From Lingula anatina (lineage: Eukaryota; Brachiopoda; Lingulata; Lingulida; Lingulidae): 64,000 nucleotides of DNA. The DNA lies in assembly GCF_001039355.2 (NCBI RefSeq), contig NW_019775713.1:482471-546470 (forward strand), read 5' to 3'. A program made the translations under genes and the position numbers. Below are positions 40,601-44,370 of the stretch, piece by piece (the stretch's first letter is position 1; every line of letters begins with the position of its first letter). The notes under the pieces were generated by a model that was given only the letters and a program-made list of their open reading frames with translations, ran no database searches and had not been told where the DNA came from.

Positions 40601-43277
40601 ATGTAATACAATCTTTAAAACAAATTTTCAGGCAGCCATTATTGACTTCATTACAGGGTTACGCAGGATGTTATGCAATCAATATTATAATATTCTACAA
40701 CATCCATTTATATAACCACAGTGCTTGTTAATATACAGTCTATACCACCTGTGTGATAACAGTACTTAAAATGCCTCATGAATTGTCCACGTAATTTTCT
40801 ACGCTACTGCTTATTTAAAGTGTTAAAGAGTGCGACAGGTGTCTTGTCGCACTTAACACACACACCACCTGCCTGCAGCATGATCTACTGTGCGCAGAGG
40901 ATGAAGTATTGCAAATTGAGGGTTAATTCATTCAATGCTAAGCACCCTGAGGTTCTGAGGACACTAGACACTCACTTCTCATACTGGATAGTAGAGAGTC
41001 ATACTTTTTAGTGTACTATGAAACTAAGGGTGTTGCTCAGGGAAAAACTTTTTTCTACTCATATTCTTATATGCCTTAAATTCGTACATTTTTTGTCTTC
41101 CGACTGACTAAACACACCTAGCATATGCAATTTAGAATTCTTGATTTATTTATCACTCATTTGATTCAAATGCATCAGGCTAAGGCTAGCTGGGAATGAG
41201 CTGTTTGGAAATAAATGAATCAAAAAAAAATAATGACCACATTGGTCAGGTTTACATTATATTTATCAAGTTATCAACAATTTAGAACTTAACATTGAAT
41301 CATTTTTAATGAGTTTGTGGAATGAAAAATACAACGTACAAGTTTACATGAAGTCATTTTTAGTTCTAATATTCTATATTAGGTTTCAAACTCATCAAGT
41401 GCTGAGAAATTTTGATCAAATTTTCAAAGATTTATTTTCAGCTGAGTGAAGGGCTTCATATATTTCCTTATATCTTCATTTCACATAAAAGTTCTCTTTT
41501 TTAAGAGGGGTACCATTTTCCTAGTCTTAAATGATGCAACTTGTTTTTGGGATAATCACAGGTTATCTAAAAGAGATTAACAAAACAATTAACAAAAGCC
41601 TCCTTATAGAAAAAATTGTTCTTTTATTTTATTTTATTTTATTTTTATTATTTTTTTAATGTAACTCATCACTGAACTTCTAATGAAGAGTGACTCTTTT
41701 TTATTTGGGTGCATGACATGACATTTCATGTAAGTCAAGTTTGCACAAATTAAATATTTACAAGGTAGACTGAACTTGTTTCACACCCATTATTGTTTTC
41801 TTTCAGAGTGTTTAACCAAGCACAGAAGGGGATACCTTAGGACTCCATCTGTCATCTGTCAGTATAATGGACCTACTGCAACAGTGTAAAACAATTTCAG
41901 GCAATATGAAGAATGGACTAGGATACTTGAAAGGACTATATTGAATCAATTAAAAGAAGCAGGTGCATCAAAGGCATGTTCAAGTGGAAGACATCTGCCT
42001 GATTTGACACGATCCACTTATCTCACCTATATGCACTGACTTGACATATCAGTTCTCACATATCACAGACTCAAGATTTTTAATTTTCTTTCTTTTTTAT
42101 CTTTTGAGTAGCCTCAGGGTAATAGAATATGTTCACAATTTCACCTTTCTTATGACAACTAATGTATGAAAATTAATATATCTTCATTTTCATTCAAATT
42201 GGATGTTGATGTGGGTAAAAAAGTCTTATTATTTTAAAATTTACATAAAATAAAATAAAATAAAATAAAATAAAGGGCTTGGCAATTTTTCTTTTAACAA
42301 ATTAATGTAAAACAGGATCATCAGCTCACCTTGAGGTAGGAATTACACAGCTTATTTCCAACCATAAAAAGATTCTTAGCTTGTATGACTAAAAAAGAGA
42401 GAAAATTCCACATATTAAAATAATGCACTTTTTTATTCTTTCAAATTTTATAACATACTATAAGCATAAATCCATCATTTTACACAATGGCTGCCACAAC
42501 ATTAATATACTTAAGTGATCTATAGTGATAAGTTAATCAAAAGAGAAAACTGTACAAACAAAAGGACAAAAACCTCCTCTTCCAAAATCACATTTAATAC
42601 TATTATTACTTTAAATACATTAAACGTGCAAATAATGGTCTTATAAATTAACCCAGCAAGTTAAAAGCAAAATAAAGAATTTTAAATTGGTTACAATTAG
42701 AAAGTTGATAAGCTTGTTTGGACAAATTTAAGTCTGATGATGGTTTACTAGTACATTTGATTTAATGTATGTAATACAATAAATAAGCAAAAATTATAAT
42801 GTACATAACTTTCTTTACTGTACTTCAGTTCAACAATATCCTCTTGTTAACTTACCATGTATAGTCAAGAGACCACAATTCATGTACACTGACAACTTTA
42901 CTTTTCCTGCAAAAGAGTATAAGGAAAATATAGTTTCTAAATGACTGAGATATTTCAAGGTAAAAGGTCAGTAAAAACATGACTTACAGTAGATGAAAAG
43001 AAAATGGACTGCAATCTTAGGAAATGTCATAAATTGTTTCAAAAGCATAAACGATACATTTGTAGTTTGTTATCCCTTTAATAATTCTTTTCAAAAATCC
43101 AAAAATCTGAATTTTGGGAGACTTTTTTCTCAACGATAAAGTTTACTTAGCCAGGAACTAACCTTTATAAAGTTGATAAACTGGCTGGTTTTCTTTCCCA
43201 GACCAAACCATATCTCTCTCCACAAGCTCCAAGTAGGGACGTTCTATTTCATCTACTTGATACATTTTGAAGCCTGG
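7417..43277 (-). CDS. PsGEF: PsGEF-like C2-PDZ-RhoGEF(DH)-PH exchange factor, multi-exon, ends not resolved
   Basis: Guanine-nucleotide exchange factor for Rho/Rac-type GTPases. Twenty minus-strand exons were read: 43163-43277, 42856-42906, 42330-42388, 16915-16939, 15874-15942, 15158-15212, 14591-14684, 13938-13993, 13198-13279, 12716-12821, 11389-12442, 10823-10993, 10352-10471, 9887-9994, 9550-9612, 9090-9183, 8427-8608, 8089-8169, 7791-7917 and 7417-7550. Phases agree throughout except at one gap in C2 between 16915 and 15942, where a short exon is missing. The sum is about 950 codons. Domain order is C2, PDZ, a 350-residue low-complexity linker, DH, PH. C2 and PDZ resemble those of RGS3, but the C-terminus is DH-PH instead of RGS. 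That is the architecture published for the protostome-specific gene PsGEF, which in Drosophila makes C2-PDZ and C2-PDZ-RhoGEF isoforms. The domains are seen; orthology is inferred from domain order. TIAM is less likely because it has no C2. The last exon ends at a donor, so the C-terminal tail and stop lie to its left and were not found. Confidence 0.72.
7722..7740 (+). repeat. Poly-C run
   Basis: 19 consecutive C in a PsGEF intron, about 50 bp from the exon starting at 7791. Confidence 0.95.
7791..7917 (-). CDS. PsGEF: PsGEF-like exon: PH domain core
   Basis: A 127-bp exon encoding [20 protein letters not shown], the 'r.l.LFsD.LLl' strand of RhoGEF PH domains, then a [11 protein letters not shown] strand. 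Phases 0 in, 1 out. Confidence 0.8.
8089..8169 (-). CDS. PsGEF: PsGEF-like exon: PH domain start
   Basis: An 81-bp, phase 0-0 exon encoding [20 protein letters not shown] then KWIQ. This is the typical first strand of a RhoGEF PH domain ('R.li..G.l.k'). Confidence 0.78.
8384..8416 (+). repeat. (GA)n microsatellite at a PsGEF donor
   Basis: 33 bp of GA. On the minus strand it is a (TC)n tract starting 10 nt after the 8427 splice donor. Confidence 0.95.
8427..8608 (-). CDS. PsGEF: PsGEF-like exon: Ser/Asn-rich DH-PH spacer
   Basis: A 182-bp exon. After [13 protein letters not shown] it encodes a Ser/Asn/Thr-rich stretch, then [18 protein letters not shown]. Its GTGAGT donor is only about 10 bp from a perfect (GA)n run. 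Confidence 0.68.
9090..9183 (-). CDS. PsGEF: PsGEF-like exon: DH CR3 helix
   Basis: A 94-bp exon encoding [20 protein letters not shown]. It matches the long DH helix 'ryplLL..ll..tp..h.D'. Leaves in phase 1. Confidence 0.75.
9550..9612 (-). CDS. PsGEF: PsGEF-like exon: DH domain before CR3
   Basis: A 63-bp, phase 0-0 exon encoding [14 protein letters not shown]. This is the DH 'l..fLi.P.qR' region; the usual QR is replaced by PE at the exon border. Confidence 0.7.
9887..9994 (-). CDS. PsGEF: PsGEF-like exon: DH domain
   Basis: A 108-bp, phase 0-0 exon. [20 protein letters not shown] and a FAKFIQ end correspond to the DH 'Y..Yc.n...a...l..l.....f..fl' helix. Confidence 0.78.
10352..10471 (-). 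CDS. PsGEF: PsGEF-like exon: DH domain
   Basis: A 120-bp, phase 0-0 exon. Encodes [15 protein letters not shown] and SIYHNK, matching the DH helices between CR1 and CR2 ('i...n..lL..L..'). Confidence 0.75.
10823..10993 (-). CDS. PsGEF: PsGEF-like exon: DH domain start (CR1)
   Basis: A 171-bp, phase 0-0 exon. [20 protein letters not shown] followed by GVQRYSRPL is the DH CR1 helix pattern (I..L...E..Y...L......PL), in which conserved residues contact the GTPase switch regions. Confidence 0.78.
11389..12442 (-). CDS. PsGEF: PsGEF-like long exon: disordered linker between PDZ and DH
   Basis: A 1054-bp exon that completes the PDZ domain ([13 protein letters not shown]) and then encodes about 340 residues rich in Gln, Asn, Ser, His and Pro. 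No fold is recognisable. Two copies of a KPGGIL(K/R)N motif occur about 20 residues apart, and two aromatic motifs, VIYELHGF and VYYDFLGF, stand out and may be short binding motifs. Ends ..LSQAFQ in phase 0 at a GTAATA donor. Confidence 0.75.
12716..12821 (-). CDS. PsGEF: PsGEF-like exon: PDZ second half
   Basis: A 106-bp exon. [16 protein letters not shown] is the conserved PDZ 'GL..GD.I..iN...v' segment, followed by [11 protein letters not shown], the alpha-B helix. Phases 1 in, 2 out; GTAAGT donor. Confidence 0.82.
13198..13279 (-). CDS. PsGEF: PsGEF-like exon: PDZ carboxylate-binding loop
   Basis: An 82-bp exon encoding [24 protein letters not shown] is the PDZ carboxylate-binding loop (GLGF class), and PVRVGRVE continues the fold as in RGS3 ('SPVRVQAV'). 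Confidence 0.8.
13938..13993 (-). CDS. PsGEF: PsGEF-like exon: C2-PDZ junction
   Basis: A 56-bp exon encoding [18 protein letters not shown], phases 1 in and 0 out. It joins exactly to the PDZ exon that starts [12 protein letters not shown]. Confidence 0.65.
14591..14684 (-). CDS. PsGEF: PsGEF-like exon: end of C2
   Basis: A 94-bp exon encoding [20 protein letters not shown]. The GWY.LL.E..GR.KHLK pattern is the C2 end shared with RGS3. GTTAGT donor, phase 1 out. Confidence 0.75.
15158..15212 (-). CDS. PsGEF: PsGEF-like exon: C2 'LLGCMSFG' strand
   Basis: A 55-bp exon encoding [19 protein letters not shown]. It is nearly the same as the GCMSFG-containing strand of the RGS3 C2 domain. Phases 2 in, 0 out. 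Confidence 0.75.
15874..15942 (-). CDS. PsGEF: PsGEF-like exon: C2 'RLILSVWHR' strand
   Basis: A 69-bp exon with CAG acceptor and GTAAGC donor. Encodes [19 protein letters not shown], equivalent to the C2 'L.v.VWnr' strand of RGS3. It enters in phase 2 and leaves in phase 2. Confidence 0.7.
16569..16704 (+). repeat. Compound (GT)n-(GA)n microsatellite
   Basis: Long GT-rich stretch with interruptions ending in GAGAGAGAGAGAGAG. It lies within the part of the PsGEF C2 region where one exon is missing. Confidence 0.9.
16915..16939 (-). CDS. PsGEF: PsGEF-like exon: 25-bp C2 micro-exon
   Basis: CAAG acceptor, then FDLLPDLN, then a GTAAGA donor. It continues the preceding SYLK end in phase 0 and matches the C2 'YvK..LlPD' strand. 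A further exon of roughly 60-90 bp should follow before 15942, since phases 1 and 2 do not join, but I could not see it. Confidence 0.5.
17830..18260. promoter_or_regulatory. CpG-rich, promoter-like stretch
   Basis: Many CpGs (GGCGCCAAATACTACGCGCT; CACGAGCTTTACGTCGTCAC) and AAAATGGCGGACTCC, which contains a YY1-like ATGGCGG core. It lies between the PsGEF micro-exon at 16.9 kb and the CCP1 exons from 25.8 kb, so it could start either a short PsGEF transcript (minus) or CCP1 (plus). An unresolved base is at 17910. Promoter function is inferred only. Confidence 0.3.
18838..19372 (+). pseudogene. Degenerate SGNH-hydrolase-like domain of a retrotransposon
   Basis: GRSLIRGL (a changed GDSIIRGL nucleophile block, Asp to Arg), then [10 protein letters not shown], then LGGNYVRAP (the SGNH Gly-Asn block) and finally [10 protein letters not shown], which carries the catalytic-type His. 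The blocks lie in different frames with stops, so the domain is dead. SGNH hydrolases of this type occur in some Ngaro-like and LINE retrotransposons. The position upstream of RT and tyrosine-recombinase remains suggests it belongs to the element at 18.8-24.7 kb. Confidence 0.6.
19370..20400 (+). repeat. Degenerate tandem array, ~285-bp units then ~50-80-bp units
   Basis: Three units of about 280-290 bp start near 19378, 19658 and 19948. Each has a 'GGCTACAGCATG' start, an 'AATGCGTGGC' block and a 'TATAGTTACATTCACATAC' block. After 20148 the array passes into shorter units built on GCTGCAGCACGTAGCCGCTT. They show no coding signal and are probably terminal repeats of the retroelement. Confidence 0.65.
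20232..20924 (+). repeat. 693-bp direct repeat, copy 1
   Basis: Matches 21445-22137 at a constant offset of 1213 without indels. I noticed only three mismatches while reading. It is followed by unrelated sequence. Confidence 0.9.
21445..22137 (+). repeat. 693-bp direct repeat, copy 2, starting next to an N
   Basis: Begins immediately after the single unresolved base at 21444 and runs straight into the RT remains. It may be a true direct repeat of the element or an assembly duplication. Confidence 0.9.
22138..22560 (+). pseudogene. Reverse transcriptase remains (DIRS/Ngaro type)
   Basis: [20 protein letters not shown] then [15 protein letters not shown] is the first RT block. [20 protein letters not shown] further on carries the LDDFL form of the catalytic YxDD motif with both Asp. 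The segments are in different frames and stops lie between them. It ends in an (AAT)n-rich tract. Confidence 0.65.
22940..23290 (+). pseudogene. RNase H-like remains of the DIRS/Ngaro-like element
   Basis: [11 protein letters not shown], then [18 protein letters not shown] and [12 protein letters not shown]. This is the RNase H order of DIRS elements (first Asp in TDSS, 'NN.A.v' helix, 'vDN.aADaLSR' end) spread over different frames. It is cut by the N gap at 23292. Confidence 0.6.
23292..23375. other. Assembly gap (84 N)
   Basis: A run of 84 unresolved bases between the RNase H and recombinase parts. Single unresolved bases also occur at 17910, 21444 and 36637. Confidence 0.98.
23377..24064 (+). 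pseudogene. Tyrosine recombinase of the DIRS/Ngaro-like element, inactivated
   Basis: Two overlapping frames (to about 23839, then from 23804) make up a YR domain with a frameshift near 23810. The C-terminal half has [12 protein letters not shown] (catalytic H..R) and [13 protein letters not shown] (nucleophile Tyr). In the N-terminal half the block that normally reads LR(V/I)GE reads LLGISE, so the first catalytic Arg is lost. Recombinases of this class join circular cDNA into the genome; this copy cannot. Confidence 0.75.
24090..24270 (+). repeat. ~58-bp tandem repeat, 3 units
   Basis: Units contain CACTAGCGACTAGAAGTGTC and CCAATATGCTA with small changes. It directly follows the recombinase stop, as terminal repeats of DIRS/Ngaro elements do. 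Confidence 0.65.
24480..24690 (+). repeat. ~140-bp direct repeat, 2 units
   Basis: CCATGATCCTCGGTCCAGGG and CCATGGTCCTCGGTCCAGAG mark two diverged copies, each followed by a 'GGGGATTTTT/TGGAGATCTTT' block. Probably the 3' end of the same element. Confidence 0.5.
25132..25151 (+). CDS. AGTPBP1: Candidate first coding exon of CCP1
   Basis: ATGGGTGATATGTACCTCTG followed by GTAGGT. It ends in phase 2, exactly what the G-ACT start of the next exon needs. It is short and without homology support, so only tentative. Confidence 0.25.
25132..36510 (+). CDS. AGTPBP1: Cytosolic carboxypeptidase 1 (CCP1/Nna1), 5' part only; catalytic domain cut off
   Basis: CCP1 is an M14-family zinc carboxypeptidase that removes glutamates from tubulin and other acidic tails. 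Nineteen exons read in consistent phase: 25772-25902, 26107-26241, 26634-26780, 27020-27151, 27523-27654, 28140-28286, 28557-28787, 29109-29200, 29481-29537, 30467-30571, 30797-31469, 31737-31890, 32295-32441, 32573-32654, 34752-34908, 35302-35534, 35742-35895, 36035-36106 and 36402-36510 (3090 nt, about 1030 codons). The first seven encode the armadillo-like N-terminal region specific to CCP1, next come acidic and Ser-rich linkers, then the CCP N-domain, and finally RVHPGES with the first zinc His and Glu and [10 protein letters not shown]. The last exon ends with a good donor in phase 2. The remainder (third zinc His, catalytic Glu, substrate pocket) was not found downstream, so no complete enzyme is encoded in this window. 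A 20-nt first coding exon at 25132-25151 is possible. The gene lies on the opposite strand inside the big intron of the PsGEF-like gene. Confidence 0.85.
25772..25902 (+). CDS. AGTPBP1: CCP1 exon: N-terminal helix
   Basis: A 131-bp exon after a long pyrimidine tract. Encodes [16 protein letters not shown] and KILQFVSSQ, aligned with the human CCP1 N-terminus (…LLAQLEK…TSKILH…QSQ). Phases 2 in, 1 out. Confidence 0.75.
26107..26241 (+). CDS. AGTPBP1: CCP1 exon: armadillo-like repeat
   Basis: A 135-bp exon beginning [20 protein letters not shown], equivalent to human EKTRREM.., with helices ending [13 protein letters not shown]. Phase 1-1. Confidence 0.82.
26634..26780 (+). CDS. AGTPBP1: CCP1 exon: armadillo-like repeat
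   Basis: A 147-bp exon: [20 protein letters not shown] and [11 protein letters not shown], the latter matching human IHSILAKIGPK. Phase 1-1. Confidence 0.85.
27020..27151 (+). CDS. AGTPBP1: CCP1 exon: armadillo-like repeat
   Basis: A 132-bp exon: [20 protein letters not shown], equivalent to human DKKFGVKARINGAL. Phase 1-1. Confidence 0.86.
27479..27511 (+). repeat. (TTTA)n microsatellite in CCP1 intron
   Basis: Eight tandem TTTA units immediately upstream of the acceptor of the 27523 exon. Confidence 0.95.
27523..27654 (+). CDS. AGTPBP1: CCP1 exon: armadillo-like repeat
   Basis: A 132-bp exon: [20 protein letters not shown], close to human SVNAVSLGKNGVVELMFKII. It follows a (TTTA)n tract in the intron. 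Phase 1-1. Confidence 0.86.
28140..28286 (+). CDS. AGTPBP1: CCP1 exon: armadillo-like repeat
   Basis: A 147-bp exon: [20 protein letters not shown] then [14 protein letters not shown], equivalent to human [21 protein letters not shown]. Phase 1-1. Confidence 0.85.
28557..28787 (+). CDS. AGTPBP1: CCP1 exon: end of armadillo-like region
   Basis: A 231-bp exon, more GC-rich than its neighbours. [20 protein letters not shown] and [16 protein letters not shown]; the latter is almost identical to human [16 protein letters not shown]. Phase 1-1. Confidence 0.9.
29109..29200 (+). CDS. AGTPBP1: CCP1 exon: acidic linker
   Basis: A 92-bp exon, mostly Asp, Ser and Glu ([16 protein letters not shown]). 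It matches in position the acidic stretch of vertebrate CCP1. Phases 1 in, 0 out. Confidence 0.75.
29481..29537 (+). CDS. AGTPBP1: CCP1 exon: short linker
   Basis: A 57-bp, phase 0-0 exon: [19 protein letters not shown]. It lies just before an 85-bp (AT)n tract. Confidence 0.68.
29600..29684 (+). repeat. (AT)n microsatellite, 85 bp
   Basis: Uninterrupted AT run in the CCP1 intron after the 29481-29537 exon. Confidence 0.97.
30467..30571 (+). CDS. AGTPBP1: CCP1 exon: 'LFPE' linker motif
   Basis: A 105-bp, phase 0-0 exon. [20 protein letters not shown] corresponds to the human 'TIEDLKMYEHLFPELV' segment. Confidence 0.75.
30797..31469 (+). CDS. AGTPBP1: CCP1 long exon: Ser/Lys-rich disordered linker
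   Basis: A 673-bp exon beginning [20 protein letters not shown]. It encodes a variable Ser/Arg-rich region with a basic Gly/Lys cluster ([20 protein letters not shown]) and ends ..SEYMVEE. It is equivalent in position to the poorly conserved middle of CCP1. Phases 0 in, 1 out. Confidence 0.78.
31737..31890 (+). CDS. AGTPBP1: CCP1 exon: start of conserved carboxypeptidase module
   Basis: A 154-bp exon: [20 protein letters not shown] and [15 protein letters not shown], equivalent to human DPDLYIEIVKNTKSVPEY and EPILERPYGVQR. Phases 1 in, 2 out. Confidence 0.85.
32295..32441 (+). CDS. AGTPBP1: CCP1 exon: pre-catalytic N-domain
   Basis: A 147-bp exon: [20 protein letters not shown] then VYDLD, equivalent to human [24 protein letters not shown]. 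Phase 2-2. Confidence 0.85.
32573..32654 (+). CDS. AGTPBP1: CCP1 exon: '[11 protein letters not shown]'
   Basis: An 82-bp exon ending [15 protein letters not shown] (human [15 protein letters not shown]), phase 0 out. The following intron carries the Ty3-like fragment. Confidence 0.88.
33076..33795 (+). pseudogene. Integrase C-terminal ORF of the Ty3-type fragment
   Basis: Still open for 239 codons. It has the HQ/VERQNR-type end of the integrase core, the 'G.[10 protein letters not shown]' block and the C-terminal GPF(K)I..V chromo-like barrel, ending [12 protein letters not shown] before the stop. Without DDE residues it cannot integrate DNA. Confidence 0.8.
34522..34655 (+). repeat. Solo 3' LTR of the Ty3-type fragment
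   Basis: Starts TGTAGTGTATTAGTC directly after the polypurine tract and ends ..TACTACCA. It contains an AATAAA-type signal (TGTAATAAAGCAG). No matching 5' LTR was seen between 32655 and 32790. Confidence 0.6.
34752..34908 (+). CDS. AGTPBP1: CCP1 exon: N-domain '[10 protein letters not shown]'
   Basis: A 157-bp exon directly downstream of the retrotransposon [23 protein letters not shown] then FYFEISNM match human [27 protein letters not shown]. Phases 0 in, 1 out. Confidence 0.92.
35302..35534 (+). CDS. AGTPBP1: CCP1 exon: N-domain / start of peptidase fold
   Basis: A 233-bp exon: [31 protein letters not shown] and [13 protein letters not shown]. All are hallmark CCP family segments. Phases 1 in, 0 out. 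Confidence 0.93.
35742..35895 (+). CDS. AGTPBP1: CCP1 exon: peptidase fold
   Basis: A 154-bp exon: [20 protein letters not shown], equivalent to human [20 protein letters not shown]. Phases 0 in, 1 out. Confidence 0.9.
36035..36106 (+). CDS. AGTPBP1: CCP1 exon: zinc motif HPGES
   Basis: A 72-bp exon: [20 protein letters not shown]. The H and E of HPGE are two of the three M14 zinc ligands. Phase 1-1. Confidence 0.93.
36402..36510 (+). CDS. AGTPBP1: CCP1 exon: last one found, '[10 protein letters not shown]'
   Basis: A 109-bp exon: [20 protein letters not shown] and [13 protein letters not shown]. It ends AA|GTAAGT in phase 2, where other CCP1 proteins continue into the 'HRC..GEDLNR' segment. 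That segment is not visible downstream on either strand. Confidence 0.9.
36952..37163 (+). mobile_element. Palindromic MITE family A, copy 2
   Basis: Starts CCCATTTCCATAGATTAGAT and ends ATCTATGGGAATAGAGC. Inner motifs GGGGGTTCACGCTAAATAGC and GAAAGTTAATTACCCCCTTA are shared with copies 1 and 3. CCAA lies on both sides. Confidence 0.8.
37574..37643 (+). repeat. (CA)n(GA)n compound microsatellite
   Basis: About 18 bp of CA followed by about 52 bp of AG. Confidence 0.95.
39232..39391 (+). CDS. Candidate exon of an unrecognised gene (plus strand)
   Basis: TTTAG acceptor, 160 bp open, GTAATT donor. It reads [20 protein letters not shown] and [20 protein letters not shown], phases 0 in and 1 out, and splices in frame to the candidate last exon at 41807. 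The minus strand is also open across the same stretch ([20 protein letters not shown]), so strand is uncertain. It does not continue CCP1: the phase is wrong and there is no similarity. I do not recognise the protein. Confidence 0.35.
39736..39934 (+). mobile_element. Palindromic MITE family A, copy 3
   Basis: Nearly identical to copy 2 but lacks an inner segment of about 12 bp around 'CATTTAAGTCG'. CTAACA/CTAA lies on both sides, a likely target duplication. Confidence 0.8.
41807..41889 (+). CDS. Candidate terminal exon of the unrecognised gene
   Basis: TTTCAG acceptor followed by [20 protein letters not shown] then NGPTATV and TAA. It enters in the phase that the 39.2-kb candidate exon leaves. 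No known family recognised. Confidence 0.33.
42330..42388 (-). CDS. PsGEF: PsGEF-like exon: C2 loop 1 region
   Basis: A 59-bp exon with a TAG acceptor and GTGAGC donor. Encodes [20 protein letters not shown], matching the C2 pattern 'A.NL......CN.Y.K'. The usual Ca-binding Asp of C2 loop 1 is Asn here (CNSY), as it could be in a Ca-independent C2. The next C2 exon on this strand is about 25 kb away. Confidence 0.65.
42856..42906 (-). CDS. PsGEF: PsGEF-like exon: first C2 beta strands
   Basis: A 51-bp exon with a CAG acceptor and GTAAGT donor, phases 1 in and 1 out. Encodes [16 protein letters not shown], the typical C2 opening with alternating hydrophobic residues. Confidence 0.65.
43163..43277 (-). 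CDS. PsGEF: PsGEF-like exon: N-terminal segment before C2
   Basis: Reads [18 protein letters not shown] followed by a VYQLYK end and a GTTAGT donor (phase 1). The Met codon at 43265-43263 could be the start of translation, or the exon could be internal with a TAG acceptor just right of 43277. It joins in phase to the next exon, giving [12 protein letters not shown], the first C2 strand. Confidence 0.6.
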
Positions 43278-44275
43278 CTACCACTACTGTTGCAATGTCC
43301 TAGGCGCTATGATAATATCACATCCTACAGTAATTCCACCTTTCTGCAACAAAACAGAAACAGATCACCTCTGAGAATCTATTATTCTGGATAGAGGAGG
43401 AGGAGAAACAATGGAATGGGTGTGTTTTCATATAAATAAGAATATTGCAAAAAAAAGTAATAATAATAATAATAATGCCTATCAACAAAGGAATTTACAT
43501 TTGTATTTTAAAAACACCAAACAATATGTTTAATGATGAAAAAGAAATCAAATGTGCAATACAAGTGACTTCTGTCTGCCAGATTAAAAAAGTTTTATAT
43601 GATGCCAGCAATTCCAAAGGGGTGGACCTTTTACTATGAAAACTTCATATACCATGATCAAATTTTACCCAGATTACTTAGACCTTTTTCCAGCAAAAGC
43701 AGCAGTTCTTTTGAACCCCAACCCCTCCTGGCTACAGGCCTGTATATCTACGAAAAAGAATTGTATTCTATATGCTACATAAAAATTTAGTGTCTCAAGT
43801 TTCCTGAGCCTGGTAAACAGGCGGACCACTACAATTTATCATAGCCTCAATTATTTCTTCACATCAACAGCTATTGATTTCAAAAGTAAGACAGGATTTA
43901 CCTCTAACATTCACCAGTTATTGACTACTGCTGTTAAGTAAATACTTAATCCAGTCTGCAGCATTCACTAATGACCAGATCATCCTGGTTCAGTCAACAC
44001 AGATGACCACTAAGTCCAGTCGGGACAGTTTATTATGGACAACTGGCTTAAACCATGTGCCGACTTTGACCAGTCTAACCATGTTGTGAGAAGCATTCAC
44101 AAATATTATGTAAACAGGTTAGAGAAAAGTTAATCTTAGGCAAAATTAAACAAAGACATGAGCAAAGATTAGTCAATAAATAGACAGTTCAGTCTTCGTT
44201 TTTCATGATAGATCAAAAGTGAATAAGACTTATTGAAGAAAATCAAATTTTCATGATTTCCCCTCCCTTGGCATG

Positions 44276-44305
44276 CTCTCTCTCTCTCTCTCTCTCTCAA
44301 CAGGG

Positions 44306-44366
<61 letters not shown>
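44276..44366 (+). repeat. (CT)n + (AT)n compound microsatellite
   Basis: CT run to 44298, short spacer CAACAGGGTT, then about 61 bp of AT. Confidence 0.95.
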
Positions 44367-44370
<4 letters not shown>

